In this document: positions 1 to 12,889 of the stretch, piece by piece
Layout: each line of letters begins with the position of its first letter
How positions within the stretch are numbered: the first letter of the stretch is position 1
Assembly: GCA_003024785.1 (NCBI GenBank)
Contig: PUQB01000231.1
Span: 62,001-126,000, forward strand
Length of the DNA stretch: 64,000 nucleotides
Direction of reading: 5' to 3'
Source of the DNA: Selaginella tamariscina
Lineage: Eukaryota; Streptophyta; Lycopodiopsida; Selaginellales; Selaginellaceae
Position numbers and translations under genes: made by a program
Notes under the pieces: generated by a model
Database searches by the model: none
What the model was told of the DNA's origin: nothing
What the model saw: the letters and a program-made list of their open reading frames with translations, nothing else

Positions 1-1200
1 TTATGTCTTTATTGTTTTTATTAACAATTATCCATCCCCGACGTCAAGAACATCTCTAAAATATATATACATTATAATAACAAGTCATGAACATGTCCTT
101 GCTACAGACAATTAGATTTAAAAAAGAAGTGTATAGACATTTGTATAAAATTATAAAATAGTATGTAATCTTTAGAGTGCCAAATAACTCTCGTGTGGGC
201 AGCAACAATTATAAAAGAAATAGTTATCATTATATAAAAATATATTAATATTGATTATTTATTTATTAACTAATGTATTTATACATGTGATCATTCTTGT
301 GGAAAATTACATATATACCTTAAAGTTATCTTATTTGCATATGCACCTTTGGAATTATAGAAAATTGCATCTTTACTCTTAACTTTTATATATTATATAA
401 ATGTTTAAAATAAATTAAAATATAAAATTAAAAGACAATAATTATAATTCTAACATCACCATTTTAGATTTAATTTTAAAATATAAAAATCTAAAAGAGA
501 TTAAATGAAATAAATTATTTTAAGCAAATTCCAATATTAATCACTTTGTTTAAAACTTAACTATTATTATCTCTTTTTTTTTAATCTTTGAACATAATGA
601 AATACTCAAAATAATTAATACTAAATTTAATATAGCAAATTAGAATAAAATAGAATGAAATTAATTAAATACATATAATGGTAATATAATTTTGAAATGT
701 TTGTTCTTGTTCACTGAAGGTTTGTACATATGTTTGATTGGTTTTATTATGGAGTTAGTATATAATATTTTTTATATTTTTGAAAAGTATATTTTATTTT
801 GATGTGCAAAGAGTTTGATAGGAGTAAAATTGTAATTTCATTTCAGAAGTCCGTGTTTTCAGTGTTAAAAAAAACAAGATGTTATAAAATATATTTTGTA
901 TAGTAATTTATGTAAAAAGTTATAATTTTTGAGTTTGTAACACCCTCATAATAAATATTAAAACATGAACATTATATATATTTCAGTGGCATTTATTTTC
1001 ATTTATGCAGTCACATTTATATAGTAAAAATCATGAACTTCTATAACTTAAAAGATTTTAAATTCATTTTCACAGGGATGACCAACTTAAATTTTAAATA
1101 AAAACATTAAATATATATATAACCACTTAATTATATAAATCATTTTTTAAAGTTGATTACAAAGCTATTACACAATAAATCTGTGAAACTCTGTTAACTA
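1..1200. other. AT-rich intergenic DNA
   Basis: Very AT-rich sequence with short poly-A and poly-T runs and no coding signal that I can support. It ends just before the start codon of the next gene, so its last few hundred bases probably hold that gene's promoter. No clear TATA box stands out, because the whole stretch is TATA-like. Confidence 0.5.
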
Positions 1201-1207
1201 AAACGAC

Positions 1208-2467
1208 ATGGCTATGGCAGGGTTGTGCGTCGGATTGACAAAATTTCCATCAATTGGAACATTTTCTGTAAAGAGTGTCAATCGCAGGGCCTTCTCGGTC
1301 CGTGTTACCTCAGGCCCATCACAGTTTGAACAGAATGCAGCGTGGGATGATAACCTCATTGCAGAACGCCTCCAAGACTTGTCGGTACAAATCAAACATA
1401 TAGATAGAAATGAATATATATAATACACACTCTACTGAGTGCGTGTGTCTTTTATATGTATAATACATATATTTGGTGTTTTATATATAGATCTCACACT
1501 GTAACACCTGTCATTAACACAGAATATTCATGTCATGTGTTGTATATGTACACTGTATATGCAGGAAAGCTTGAGGCTGCCACCCAACTTTCTAAAGACA
1601 CTTCCAAAGGATTTACGAGGGGATGTAAGTTCTTTATTTGTGCCTCTAATTTTCTTCTATCGTTTGTTTTAGTTAAATGATGCAGCATTTGCCTTGTCTA
1701 AAGGTCCTGTTCATCAAGAGGTATTATAAATCTTATAGATTTAATATTTAGATTTATTGTTTCTGGCTTAGTGTGGCAGCCAGGTTGGTGATGTTCTTCA
1801 ACAGTTATCTAAAGCCTGGGAGCAAGCAGATACACAGTCAGTCACAGAAATCGCCAATGCATTTCCAACTTTGCAAAATGTTATCTCCAATGGGCCTGGT
1901 ACACACACACACGCACAGGCACACGCATACACACGCTTATTTACTAGTGTCATCTTTGTAATTTAGCACTGGGAAGGAGACTAATCAGTGCTGGGAAACA
2001 GTTGAAGTCGACCGGACAATATGCACAAGGAGAATTTCAAAACGTAAATCTTTCATATTTATTATTTAATTATTAGATTCAGTTATTTGTGTTTTATTTA
2101 TTCTAGATTGCTAATGCACTTGTAGCTCTTGGAGAAGCAGTAGGGGGCAAAGAGGAACCCGTAACTGACATATCTAGCAGCCTACGTGTTTTAAAGGTAT
2201 AATCTAAAATTAAGAATAAATATAATAAAAATGAATTCATTAGTATGGAAGCTTGCAAGTTGAGATTACACCTGGGAGAGCATTTGCTGGAGCAGCAGTG
2301 GCTTTTATATTTGGGTAAGCTTTCAGTTTAATAACTAATAACAATAATAAATTATTAATTTGCTTTTTGTAGTATTTTGTCATGGCAACTCGCTAGAGCT
2401 GTTCAAAATATTCAAGACTCATCATTTAACTATGCAAACGACAATGCTGTTATGGTTGCAGCTGTAA

Positions 2468-2506
<39 letters not shown>

Positions 2507-2636
2507 CCCCTTTGTGTTTCAGTCTCTGAGGGGTACTTTGCTTGCAATGGCTTATTCATGTGCTGGCCTTAGTGCTTTCTGCACTATAGGCCTCTCTTTC
2601 TTGGGTTTTCAACTCTCTGGAGACAGAGACAAGTAA
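1208..2636 (+). CDS. Plastid-type membrane protein, nine exons, intact
   Basis: The exons I read are 1208-1384, 1565-1624, 1673-1720, 1772-1898, 1967-2043, 2107-2196, 2244-2314, 2373-2463 and 2523-2636. All join in frame at GT/AG sites and give about 284 residues ending at TAA 2634-2636. Most introns are about 48-68 bp; the first (180 bp) is longer. The N-terminus (MAMAGLCVGLTKFPSIGTFS) is rich in Ser, Thr and basic residues and poor in acidic ones, as in chloroplast transit peptides. The middle is hydrophilic (QLSKAWEQADTQSVTEIANA). Two hydrophobic segments follow: GRAFAGAAVAFIFGILSW, and a C-terminal one around LLAMAYSCAGLSAFCTIGLS. I do not recognise a named family. By inference it is a thylakoid or envelope membrane protein. 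No frame break was found, in contrast to its neighbour. The intron at 1899-1966 and the one starting at 2464 carry CA or CT microsatellites. Confidence 0.8.
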
Positions 2637-2928
2637 TGTCATCTAATTACTTAACACTAATAAATTTAATACTTCAATACTACTCTTACTATTTACTTAA
2701 ATCCTTTTTAAGAAATAGCGTTTTATTTGAATATTATTGAAGATATTATCAAGTAAAACGATTCACAAAATGGATTTTTCAATCGATAACAAATGTTCAT
2801 ATGTATGTATGCACTTTTTACAATATCAGACACAAAGCTCAAGAATTAATATAAAAAAAAATTACGGAATGACAAAAAGAGGACGTAAGCACAACCACTA
2901 AAGCTAACAGATAAGAGACAATAGATAA

Positions 2929-4296
2929 TCACTCAACCTTGGGCTTGGTCACCTTAACATAAGGCAGCCCACAAAAATACCTCAACTCAGGTGACCAATT
3001 CAGCTGCTGCGCTCTACAAAATTGCAAGAACATATTCCCAAAGTAGGACGTGAAGCCCATCAGCACATGCCACATGGCATGCCCCTGTGGATTTACCGGT
3101 AGTGACGTCATCAACTTGCACATGTTCCTATCGACTACCCAACAAACTGCCGCTACACACGGGTGATTATAACACGCGCGCTAGCCCACGCGCGGGTGTG
3201 CCTTTGGAGTGTATGTAGTACTTGTACATACGTGGCAGGCAGAGGAGGGTTAAGAAAAGGTAATGAAGCTCGAACCCCAGAACGAACCTGAACTGTGAAT
3301 GTAGAATGGCGAATAGGGTCCCATATATGAAGAGTACCGTTGGCATTGTGCTTCTGTAATGCCAGTCCGGCGAGTAGAGCACGTATATGTACAATAGCAT
3401 CACCCACACCATTGGTGTTTCATCGCTCTGCTGCTGCCTGCATTTCACACACATACACATTAGTATATACATACTACGAACCGCGTGTGTTCTAAGAGAG
3501 AGAGAGAGAGAGCGGTTCAGATGTTATGCAAGAGAATAAAACAAATTATATGCATCTGACTACAATAGGTATGTTGTTATCTTTATATTTGTTCAATGGG
3601 CATAACTGCAGTAACAACACACTTTGCCTCATGAAAAGTTTGTTTGTGAAGGGTAGTGCTTTATTTTTTGATAGGAATCTTCAATTTTCCAGTGGCAGTT
3701 TTATTTATCATATATAATATAACAATCTTATACGTGTCATTAAAGACTAGCCTAAAGAATATATATCAAACTTAAAAAGGCACCAAAGAAGATATAACAC
3801 GTCTAAAGTTCAAAGATTTGAACACAGAAAAAGACAAGAAATAAACCTCAAGGTGTATTATGCTAACATATATCGATATGGAATCTATAAATAGTGAACC
3901 ATATATTACATCTCATAATTTAACTTTGTTAAAGTTTATATGCCAACACCATGGAACTAATGGTATTGGACTTGTTCCATGGTTTTTAGACACACACGCA
4001 CACAATGTATACTCCTTACATATAAGGAGTAAACTTACGCGTGTTGCAGGGTGGTATGGAAGAGCATACTGCCGATGCAGAGAGCGATGGTGGAGAGATG
4101 GAGAACACTAAACCGCTTCTCAAACCGCTGAGAGATGGAGTTAACCAGGCCACCAATGGCAAACACAATGCAGGAACATTAGAAAGCGTGTTGTAGAACT
4201 CGGCAATGTAGTAAGACGCTCGTAATTCTTCTCACACCATTCTGTGCTGGATGTGATCGGTCCCCAATAGCCACCATTCCGAAAAACTTCAGCCAT
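2929..4296 (-). CDS. Alkaline ceramidase, frame-interrupted
   Basis: Alkaline ceramidases are multi-pass ER or Golgi membrane hydrolases that release sphingoid base and fatty acid from ceramide. The start at 4296 gives MAEVFRNGGYWGPITSSTEW, and the stop is at 2929-2931. Family motifs occur in the right order: STEWCEKNY, AEFYNTLSN, QRFEKRFSVLH, SMLFHTTLQ, QQQSDETPMVW, LYSPDWHYRSTMP, PRMYKYYIHSKG, VNPQGHAMWHVLMGF and FCRAQQL. The His in SMLFHTTLQ and the two in GHAMWH match the three zinc-binding His known for this family. The total length of about 255 residues is normal. There is one intron from about 4032 to 3450 (donor GTAAGT, acceptor GCAG), much longer than the introns next door. The frame shifts three times: near 4215, near 4160 and near 3174. 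Because all motifs survive, draft-assembly indels are as likely as a young pseudogene. It is transcribed convergently with the upstream gene. Confidence 0.82.
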
Positions 4297-6479
4297 TCAA
4301 AGAATTCAGTATGTTCCTTCTCTAGATCGTCTCAGAAGGCAATCGTCTCCTCATTCTCGTCTATATCCACCCTAGAAACACTAAAACCATCAGAAAACCG
4401 CCCAAAACGTATCAAAATCATAGACTTTCGTGTATGACTCGCTCATCACAGAAAATCAATAAAAACTCGATTTTTAACCTAAAAACAGATACAAACTGAG
4501 AGGAAATCGATCGGAATCAAGAAAAAGGAGAGTTTCATAGTGCGACCTAGAACTCGATTAACGCGACCTACAAAACTATCGAGATGAACACTCACCGGAA
4601 ATCCAAGAAAAGCGGCAGCGAGACTACAAAGCGCACAGAACTATAAGAAATCGATCAAAATGTACGAAAATCCATGAAAAACTCACCAGGAATCGATGAA
4701 AACCGGTGCTTATAGGGATATCAAGAGAAGAACATGCACAGCCTGCAAAACGAGAGAGATCAGAAAACCCTAGGCGCCGGGCGCATTCACTAATATCCGC
4801 AGCGACACAGGATTCGTGCAGCGAAGATCTGCTCACCTCGGAAGACGCTCCCAGATTAAACCGATCGGTCGCTACAACAGGGGCTCGTGTTCGTCGTCAA
4901 ATACCCAAAGCACAAAGCAGGAGAGAGAAGGGCAAAGGGCGCCGGTGAATATTCTGCTTCCCAATAGTATATTCTCCCGCGAGAAGAATATTCACTCCAT
5001 GAGACTGAATATTCTAGTGTCGGTGTCCCATTTTTACGACAGATGTGTGCGTTGTATTCCTCAAAGCCCGACCTTTGTGAAATAAATATAGCAAAATTCT
5101 ATATGTGTATGTCATACGCGCCCACACGCGCAAACCCTAACGTGTGTATTTCGTGAATAATTGGATAAAACAAAGCTTCAATACATGTGTGGAGGTCGTA
5201 ATGAAAAGGACTTGCGAGCGTACCTGAATATTCATCCGTATACGGACGTTTATAGCTGCAAGCTATCTTTTTCAACTGTTATTCTAATGTAAAATGAATT
5301 TTATGGAATATATATATTAGTTCTCTATATTATACATCTATGTAACCTGAAAATGCAAGGCAGTTGTTTTACCCTTTAATTATCCACTTCATGCATTATG
5401 CATGTAATTACATTTGAATATTAAGACCAAACCAAAAAATCATAAGTTAATATTACAACCTCCCCTACAAAACAAAAACTGTTAAAAATTCCTTGTTTCT
5501 TATGTCTTAATTTATATATGCATTATATGTGTGTGTAAACAAAACACATATAGTGCTAAATTAAAACTATTTAATCCTTAGGATATTCTGCATTATTACC
5601 TTAAATTTAAAACATTATTAATATATTGTTTTAGTTAAATGTTATGTGGATATTCTTAAAATATCTTGAATATCCTAAGAATATATTAAATTTATTATAA
5701 ACAAAAGGTTTAGATTAAGGGAGAGGTAACTCTCACATTGAAGCTTGTGCATTGCCATGTAGTTCTATACAAATGTCCATACACTTTCCTATAATTTTCT
5801 TTAAATAAAAAGAAAATGTCATCCTCACTAAAGACATCTCCATGGCTTGTTACATAGAATGTTATATATTTTGCAAATGTCCTCAACGTCTGAAGATAAT
5901 TAATTTTAATAAAGATATACATATATTAATTAATGATTCATGAATAATAATTTAATGGTCAGATATGCACTCTTTATTATTATCATAAAGTTTCTTTTAT
6001 ATAAAAAAAGGAAACATATTTATTCAAAGATGTTTTACAGCATAGTTTTTAAAGAATTTTTAATTAGTAAAGAATTTACTTAATTAATGTTGTATTGCAA
6101 TATGTGTGTCTATATACAAAATGTATACGTATGTACATTCGCTTTAACATATTAAAATCTTTTGAAGTTGTGGGTATTATACCACCTTATATATGTGTGT
6201 GTATGTGTATAGCTATGCGTGTGTGTATATATATATATAATTTTGTGGGTTGACTAATTGATTAAGCAAATTATCTAAACTTTGTTAGGGTTATGCAATA
6301 TTGAATTAAATTCCCAACCATATATCCTTTGGCAGCACTGGGGATAGTAAATTGAATCTCACTGTGGCAAGGTTAATAATGTACCTTGAAAAAATAATTA
6401 AATTCATTACCTTACGAGGCCATGCATTGTCTTTGTTATCGAGGATGATGGTGCATCTTCTAGAAGATTGCAAGTTTAT
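4297..6479. other. Ceramidase upstream region and intergenic DNA
   Basis: Bases 4297-5150 are less AT-rich and hold several GAAAACC/AAACCCTA-like stretches, which is plausible for the ceramidase 5' leader and promoter on the minus strand. Beyond 5150 the sequence is AT-rich with no supported gene. Short ORFs here have no recognisable domain. Confidence 0.4.
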
Positions 6480-6990
6480 TTCTTTTTTCAAAATATAATA
6501 TTAACTTCGCCATAATGAAGTTCGAATTTATAATCTTTTAGGCATCCTTTTCAATGTATACTATTATTAACTTCATGGTGCATGGCTTCAAAATGCTGTG
6601 ATTTTTTTTAAGGTATGTTAACCTCACCCTAGTGAGGTTCAAACTCCCAACCTTTTGGGCCATCATCATATTAGTGTTGAGACTTAGAAAATTACAAGTT
6701 CAAACTTTACTGGGGTAAGTTAATATTGTACCTTGCATTTGCAATTGGCCCCAAGGCCCAAAAGATTATAAGTTTGGATATGCACCATCATATGAGGATG
6801 TCAAGGATGGTGCTTTTACTGAGGCGATATTAATATAAAACAAACTTTTTGGTATCATGCACTATCCTCGGTGTGCATGGCCTCAAAAGGTTGCAAGTTT
6901 GAACCTTAGAAATGCAAGGCTAATATTGTAACTTCAACAAGTTGCAAGTTTGAACCTTACAAAGGCAAGGCTAATATTATATTATAACTT
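6480..6990. repeat. Degenerate tandem repeat around AGGTTGCAAGTTTGAACCTT
   Basis: A phrase of the form 'gcaagtttgaacctta...aaggctaatattgtaac' recurs four or five times with drift, in both complete and shortened form (for example near 6600, 6690, 6760, 6885 and 6935). Spacing is irregular, roughly 50-120 bp. The core loosely resembles a tRNA B box (GGTTCAAACC), so SINE ancestry is possible, but I see no A box and no poly-A end. Confidence 0.45.
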
Positions 6991-6994
6991 TGGT

Positions 6995-7271
6995 TGTCGG
7001 GACTCTGCAAGCTAGATGTGGGGTGACTTAGGTAGTTTTGGTTATTGCTAGGATGTTGTTGCCAACACCTAATCCCGAGGTTTTGAGCTGGGGGTTCGGT
7101 TGTTACTTTGGGATTTACAAAAAAGTGTGGACTCTACTCAGGTGCCACAAGGGTCTGTGTATTGATGGATTGGAGCTTCCTTCTCTCTAGTGTGCAAGCT
7201 CCCTTTGAGGAGGAAGCAAGGAGAGGAGAGGAAGGAAGGAGATTGCGGAGGTGGGCAATGGTAGATAGAGG

Positions 7272-7316
<45 letters not shown>

Positions 7317-7499
7317 TTTAAAAGTATAAGGTGGCCCCTTTCCCAGAGATGGCCGAAATAAGACACACACAAGAAGATGGACTAAAAGGACCCCGACCCA
7401 CTGCTCACTTATATAGTGGTTGGGTGGTACTAGGATGTCCCACTAGGACCCCTCCTTATGACTAGGATTGGACCTACTAACTTAATGGACCTCCCTCAT
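6995..7499 (-). repeat. LTR, family B, first part (split by a later insertion)
   Basis: It starts TGTCGGGACTCTGCAAG and matches the LTR at 62894-63571 along its length, including the block with a (TA)n run at 7263-7316. The rest of the same LTR continues at 12712 after the inserted element. Orientation is judged from the TATA-like motif of the complete copies, which points to the minus strand. Confidence 0.7.
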
Positions 7500-10400
7500 T
7501 GTTATGACATGTATAACAAATCAATATAAACTACAATATTCCCTAAAGGCTATACATAGATCTAAAAAAGATATAGATTTAAGGTAAAAAAGGGAATTAA
7601 GAGAATTAAAGAAAGCACCCTAATACTAGGAGCCTTTTGGGGAGACTAGAGACAACTTGGGTGGTCTTGTGAGGGTTTCTAGTTTGTATGTAGTGGTGCT
7701 TAACAAATTGGTATTGGAGCAGGGTTCAAGATGAGTGACCAGTAGGAAGGAGAGGATAATACCACATGTGTGGAGATGTTAGACACTAAGAGGCAAATTG
7801 TTCAAGGAGGAGCAAGCCTAAAGGCAAAAGTTTTAATGGCAGTAAGGACAAGATGCCTAAGAAGCTTCAAGAGATGGGCGTGGAAAGGACACAAGGGAGA
7901 CTTCTTTAAACCATGAGGTAAATTTTTGTTTGTTCTTGCTTAACAGGTAAACTACATGGCACGAGAGGAGCCACATACACGTGCTATTGTGGTGGAGGGA
8001 CAACTTCGTGAGCGTCCAATCCTCATGGATAGTAGGAGTAGCGCAGAAGTGTAGCTTGCCCACGAAGACTATGCCTCAATACAAGATTGAGTGCTCAACT
8101 GTCACACAAAGCTAAAGTACTTGTGTTGAGGAGTTACAGCTGGAGGTTGGCAAAACCCAGTTGGTGGAGCTATGCAAGACTGTGCCTCAATACGAGATTG
8201 AGGGTTGAACTATCACATAGAGCTAAAGTGCTTGTATGGAGAAGTTACAGTTGGAGGTTGACAAAACTCAACTGGTGGAGACTTTCTTTCTTGTGGAGCA
8301 TATGGATCCTAAGATTTAGTGGAGCACTAAGCGTGTGAAGCTTGAATATGGTGAAGTGAAAGACACTTGGTTTGGAACAAAGCTTGAGTCTCCAAACAAG
8401 TTCTTTTACTATCACCTCAAGTGAAGTTGTTGTGAGAGTTATCCTTGAGGAATTTGCTGATGTCTTCCCTCCTAAATTACCTCATGACTTACCACCTACA
8501 AGAGATGTGGAGCATGAGATTGTGTTAAAATGAGATATAAAGTCATTTATCATAGGCCGTTTCAACTAAGCCATGTTGAGTAGCAAGAGGTTAAGAGACA
8601 AGTGATGCAGCTATTGGAATATGGCTTTATATATACCGAGCAAGTCTCCATTTGGTGCACCAGTATTGCTCATTAAGAAGAAAGATGGCACCATGAGGAT
8701 GTGCATAGACTACATAGCTCTCAACAAGCAAACAGTGAAGAACATGATGCCCATGCCACGTGTGCATACTATCATGGATCATCTCAATGGAGCTAGAGTA
8801 TTCACCAAGATAGATTCTCATAATGGGTATCATCAGATTGTTGTGAAGGAAGCAGATATTTACAAAACAACTTTCAACACCAACTTTGGGCATTTTGAGT
8901 TCATTATTATGTCATTTGGCTTAACAAATGCCCCAACCACATTCACTCGGTTGATGATTGAGGTGTTTGTGGCTACTTGCATGACTTTGTGGAGATCTTC
9001 CTTAACGATATTCTTATTTACAGTAAGAATATGGAACATGTGAAGCATTTGCGGAGAGTCCTTCAGTTGCTATGGGAGAATAAGCTCTATGCAAAGAAGC
9101 GCAAATGTGCATTTGTTCAGTGCAAAGTGGAGTATTTGGTCACATTATAATGCCAAGTGGAGTTAAAATCGATCCACAAAAGGTGGCAGTGGTGGAACAA
9201 TGGCCAATTCCTAACAATGTACAAGAGTTACGGAGTTTCTTGGGCATGGTTGATTATTATTGATGGTTTGTCAAAGACTATGCCAAGAAAGCCTCTTCGT
9301 TAACTAGATTGCTGAAGAAGGATGTTCCCTTTGCATGGAGTGCTTTAGAGGAGAGTAGTTTCCAAGCTTTGAAACAAGCCTTGGTACTTGCACCATTCTT
9401 ATGTATTACAGATTGCTCCAAGCTTTATGAGGTATCGTGTGATGCGAGTGGAGTGGCCATTGGAACTGTACTTATGCAAGAGGGGAGGCCTATTGCTTAT
9501 GAGAGTTGTACTTTAAATTCTGCAAAGCAACAGTACTCAACTTATGAGCAAGAGCTACTGGCTATTGTTAATGCATTACAAGTTGGAGGCACTATCTTTA
9601 TGTACAAGTTTCAAGGTGTTTAAAGATCATAAGCTTTAGTGTATCTGTTCACACATAAAGAGTTAAATTCTCTGCAAGCTCGCTAGATAGTTAAGCTCAT
9701 GGAGTTTGGCGAATTGCTTATTGAGCATCACACAGGGAAGGCTAATGTGGTGGCAAATGCTTTGTCACACGTTAGGAGAGCCACAGTGGTTGGAGAATTC
9801 CAAATATGCTTATGTAATGCATTAACAAGGATAGTCAGTGAGTTTAGCCAAGTAGTTCAACATGCTTAAGCACAAGATGCCAAGGTGAAGGAGCTCATAG
9901 GACAATTAGAGGCACCATTCTCATTTTAGGATGGAGTTTTTACTACAATGGCCATTCCTCGTGTGGACCACTTTATCAACTAGGTATAATATTTTCATTA
10001 TGATTGCCCAGAGGCTAGTCATTTTGGGGGAGGAAAATGTATGAGTTGATCAAGAGGAGGTTCTATTGGAGGAATAATATCATATAGTACTGCAGGACTT
10101 GTGACAAATGTCAGCAAGTAAAGGTGCCCAGGGAGAAACTAGGTGGGCCATTAGTACCATTACCTATTCATAGGTAATGAGGCAATATCTCTATGGATTT
10201 TGTCACTCATTTGCGAAGGACACAGAGGCAAAATGAACAGGTGTGGGTCATTGTGGACAAGTTAACAAAGTTTGTCAAGTTTTATTAAGGAAGAATATGA
10301 ATGCATCTAAGCTAGCTATGATGTATTTACAACATGTATTTCTATCCACAAATTTCCAAATAAAAATGTAAGTAATTGAGACTCCAAGTTCACTTCTAAC

Positions 10401-10532
10401 TTTTGGAGAGGCTTTTCTAAGTGTATGAAAGTGAAGCTTAAGCTATGTAATGGAGATCCTCCCAAAACAAATGGGCAAATAGAGAGGGTAAACCAAGTTC
10501 TAGAAGATGTGCTAAGGTGCACTATTAACCAA

Positions 10533-11208
10533 TGGTTGACGGTGGTTTGACTACTATCAAACTGCCAGCCGACACGAACAAGCGACGGGACAGAGTGGCC
10601 GAGTGGTGAGGGTACAACAGGTATCGACTAATAATGACAGCTATTAGGTGGCCCTTAACCCAGGTGTAGATCCGATCGTTCAGATCAACTACCAAGGTAC
10701 TCGGGATAGCACACGTGAGGGAGGCGCATAAATGCTACATGCAGAAAGCTGCACATGGCGGCAAAGTAATGGGGGCGTGCCACCTATACCTAGGGTCTAG
10801 CACTAGCCGACCCACTATATAAGTAGGAGGGCTTGTAGTGGTCGAGGTGATTCTAGTCCATTTTTTTATTTGTATCTTGCTCCACCTTTGGGGCAGCTTT
10901 GTACTCGGACAAGCAATATATGCATATTTACTCCTTATGTCCACCAGCTTCTTCAGTTATTCTCTCTTACCCCGATCCTAGTCCGACGACATACAGCTAG
11001 AGTGGGGAAACCCTGCCTAGGAGAGCTCCTCCTCACCTATACACAGATCCTCACAACATCTGGGTAGAGGCCATCTCACACCTTCCAATGTTCTTGAGGT
11101 AAGTCCAACTCACCGAGGCGAACCCCCAGGATTGGATGCTACCATAGTGTCCTGGCGACCACTGAGACTTCATACAACCACCACACTTGGCATGCGAAGT
11201 CCCTGACG
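10533..11208 (+). repeat. Solo LTR, family B, nested in the family A element
   Basis: This is the reverse complement of the 62894-63571 LTR. A TATA box (CTATATAAGTAGGAGGG) near 10815 marks the sense strand. The 5-bp repeat ACCAA lies at 10528-10532 and 11209-11213. The flanks rejoin the integrase region of the host element, which is typical of LTR-LTR recombination leaving one LTR. Confidence 0.75.
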
Positions 11209-11385
11209 ACCAACTAGAAGGAAGGCCAATGAGATAAATATATTCCATTACTCAAGTTTGCCTATAATAACAACCAGCATAGTGAGATTGGAATGAGTTC
11301 GTACTATGCTATGTTTGGATGGCATCCCAAGATAGCTTTTGAGCTGGAGTTAATACGTAAGAAGACCTAGGGCAACATGGATAAG

Positions 11386-12000
11386 TGTCACGACCCGATA
11401 TAGGATACAAGATTCTGGATATAGGATACAGGTTGCAGGATATTCCTATAGGATATGCCTACAGGATAGCATGGATATGGAGATAGGACATTGGATGCAT
11501 CAGCCACTCTACATGCATGCAACCACTTTTAGCACTCATGCCTAGATTAGCTCTTGGAGTTGTGAGCATAAAAGCTCCGACCTAATTGTTATACAATCAG
11601 TTATATCAACACCAGTCTTACTACGATCAATCTTGTCTTGTCTTGTTCTCCTTGCTTCTTGTTCTCTCCTTGTCTCGCTCCTGGATCCTGTCCTTCTCCT
11701 GTTTGCTCCTGGATCCTATCATGTTCCTGTCTTACTCCCGGATCCTGTCCTGTTCCTGTCTTATTCCTATCCTGTCCTACACCTTCCTGTCTTACTGGAT
11801 CCTATCCTGTTCCTGTCTTGTTCTTGGATCCTATCATGCGCCTTCCTGTCTTGCTCCCGGATCCTATCCTATTCTTGTCTTGCTCCTGGATCCTGCGCCT
11901 GGTTTTACTCCTAAGTTCCTAGTTCCTGTCCTGCTCCTGAGTCAAGCCTTCTTGTTATTGGAATCTACTCACTTCCTGGTTCTTGGATCGTGGCTTGACA
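11386..12000 (+). repeat. Solo LTR of the chromovirus family (CCTGTCCTG-rich)
   Basis: It begins TGTCACGACCCGATA and ends TCGTGGCTTGACA, the same ends as the LTRs of the element at 38433-43432. It has the same low-complexity interior of CCTGTCCTG and GGATCCTG repeats. A perfect 5-bp target duplication ATAAG lies at 11381-11385 and 12001-12005. Confidence 0.9.
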
Positions 12001-12711
12001 ATAAGGAAGCTAAAGATTTGAGTGCTGAACTTGAAAACATTCAGAGTTTGTGCAAGAAGAACTTATAAGCAACTCAAAGCCGAGCTATTAAATTTGCTAA
12101 TGAGCACAAAAGATTTTGATAGTTCTAAGTGGGAGATTATGTACATCTCTAAGTGGTATTTGCCACAAATGTAAGGCGGAACACTATTGTGGCCTTACAA
12201 AAGGGACGTAATGATAAGTTGTCTCCCAGGTACTTATGAGATTTTGAAGCATATCAGTAAGGTGGCATATTGACTATGATTGTCAAAAGGAGTGAGAGTG
12301 CACCCAGTGTTTCATGTTAGTAAGTTAAAGAGAGTACTCACAAGAACGAGTTTTGGGTAGATTTTTTGTGGATGTACGAGGCTAATGATACAGAACCAAT
12401 TAAGTAAGTTATACTACCCTTGAGGACCTTTAGGACTTTCTAATGGGGGAGGATTGTTATGACTTGTATAACAAATCAAAGAATATTCCTTAAAAAGGTA
12501 TAAGCTAGAATATTTCCTAAAGATTATCATAGATTTAGAAGAATCCAAAAAACATATAGATTTAAGGTATAAAAGGGAATTAGGAGAATTAAGGAAGGGA
12601 CCATAATATTGAAAGCCTTTTTGGAGCAGAGTGTGTGAAGGCTAGAGATAGCTTGGAGGAGGTCGGGTGGTCTTGTGAGGGTTCTTTGTTTGTACATAAT
12701 GGTGCCTAACA

Positions 12712-12889
12712 CTCATGTGTGTTGTCCTTAGTACCTTGGTGGTTGATCCAAACGATCGAATCTAGCATGTTGTCAGCGCCGCTTGACAGCCATCACTATT
12801 AGTTCGTACATGTTGTACGTCACCATTTGGCCTTCCTTCTGGATCACCACTCGTTCATGTCTTGACAGTGGTCAAACCACCATCAACCA
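12712..12889 (-). repeat. LTR, family B, second part
   Basis: This continues the LTR interrupted at 7499. It matches about 63400-63571 (for example the GATCGAATCTA and GTCAAACCACCATCAACC phrases). Confidence 0.7.

Larger units (their letters stand above)
7500..12711 (+). mobile_element. Ty3/gypsy LTR retrotransposon, family A, fossil
   Basis: The 5' LTR is 7500-7705 and the 3' LTR 12455-12711, both starting TGTTATGAC and ending TAACA. A perfect 5-bp target duplication (CTCAT) flanks the element at 7495-7499 and 12712-12716. A primer site close to initiator tRNA-Met (TGGTATTGGAGC) follows the 5' LTR, and a purine tract precedes the 3' LTR. Recognisable parts are a zinc-knuckle region, a protease-linker region, reverse transcriptase (about 8620-9050), RNase H (about 9310-9625) and integrase (about 9990-11340). 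It is broken, with many interruptions, and hosts two later solo LTRs. The two LTRs differ visibly, so it is not young. It sits inside an older family B LTR. Confidence 0.88.

Noticed and set aside
6480-6990. tRNA gene from the GGTT-AAACC phrases
   Set aside because: No A box and no cloverleaf; the phrase is a drifting tandem repeat.
7108-7372. Frames across the (TA)n run at 7263-7316
   Set aside because: They arise from a microsatellite inside an LTR.
11586-12068. Long Leu/Ser/Pro-rich frames in the CCTGTCCTG region (also 38.7-39.2 and 42.8-43.2 kb)
   Set aside because: They are the low-complexity interior of chromovirus LTRs, not genes.
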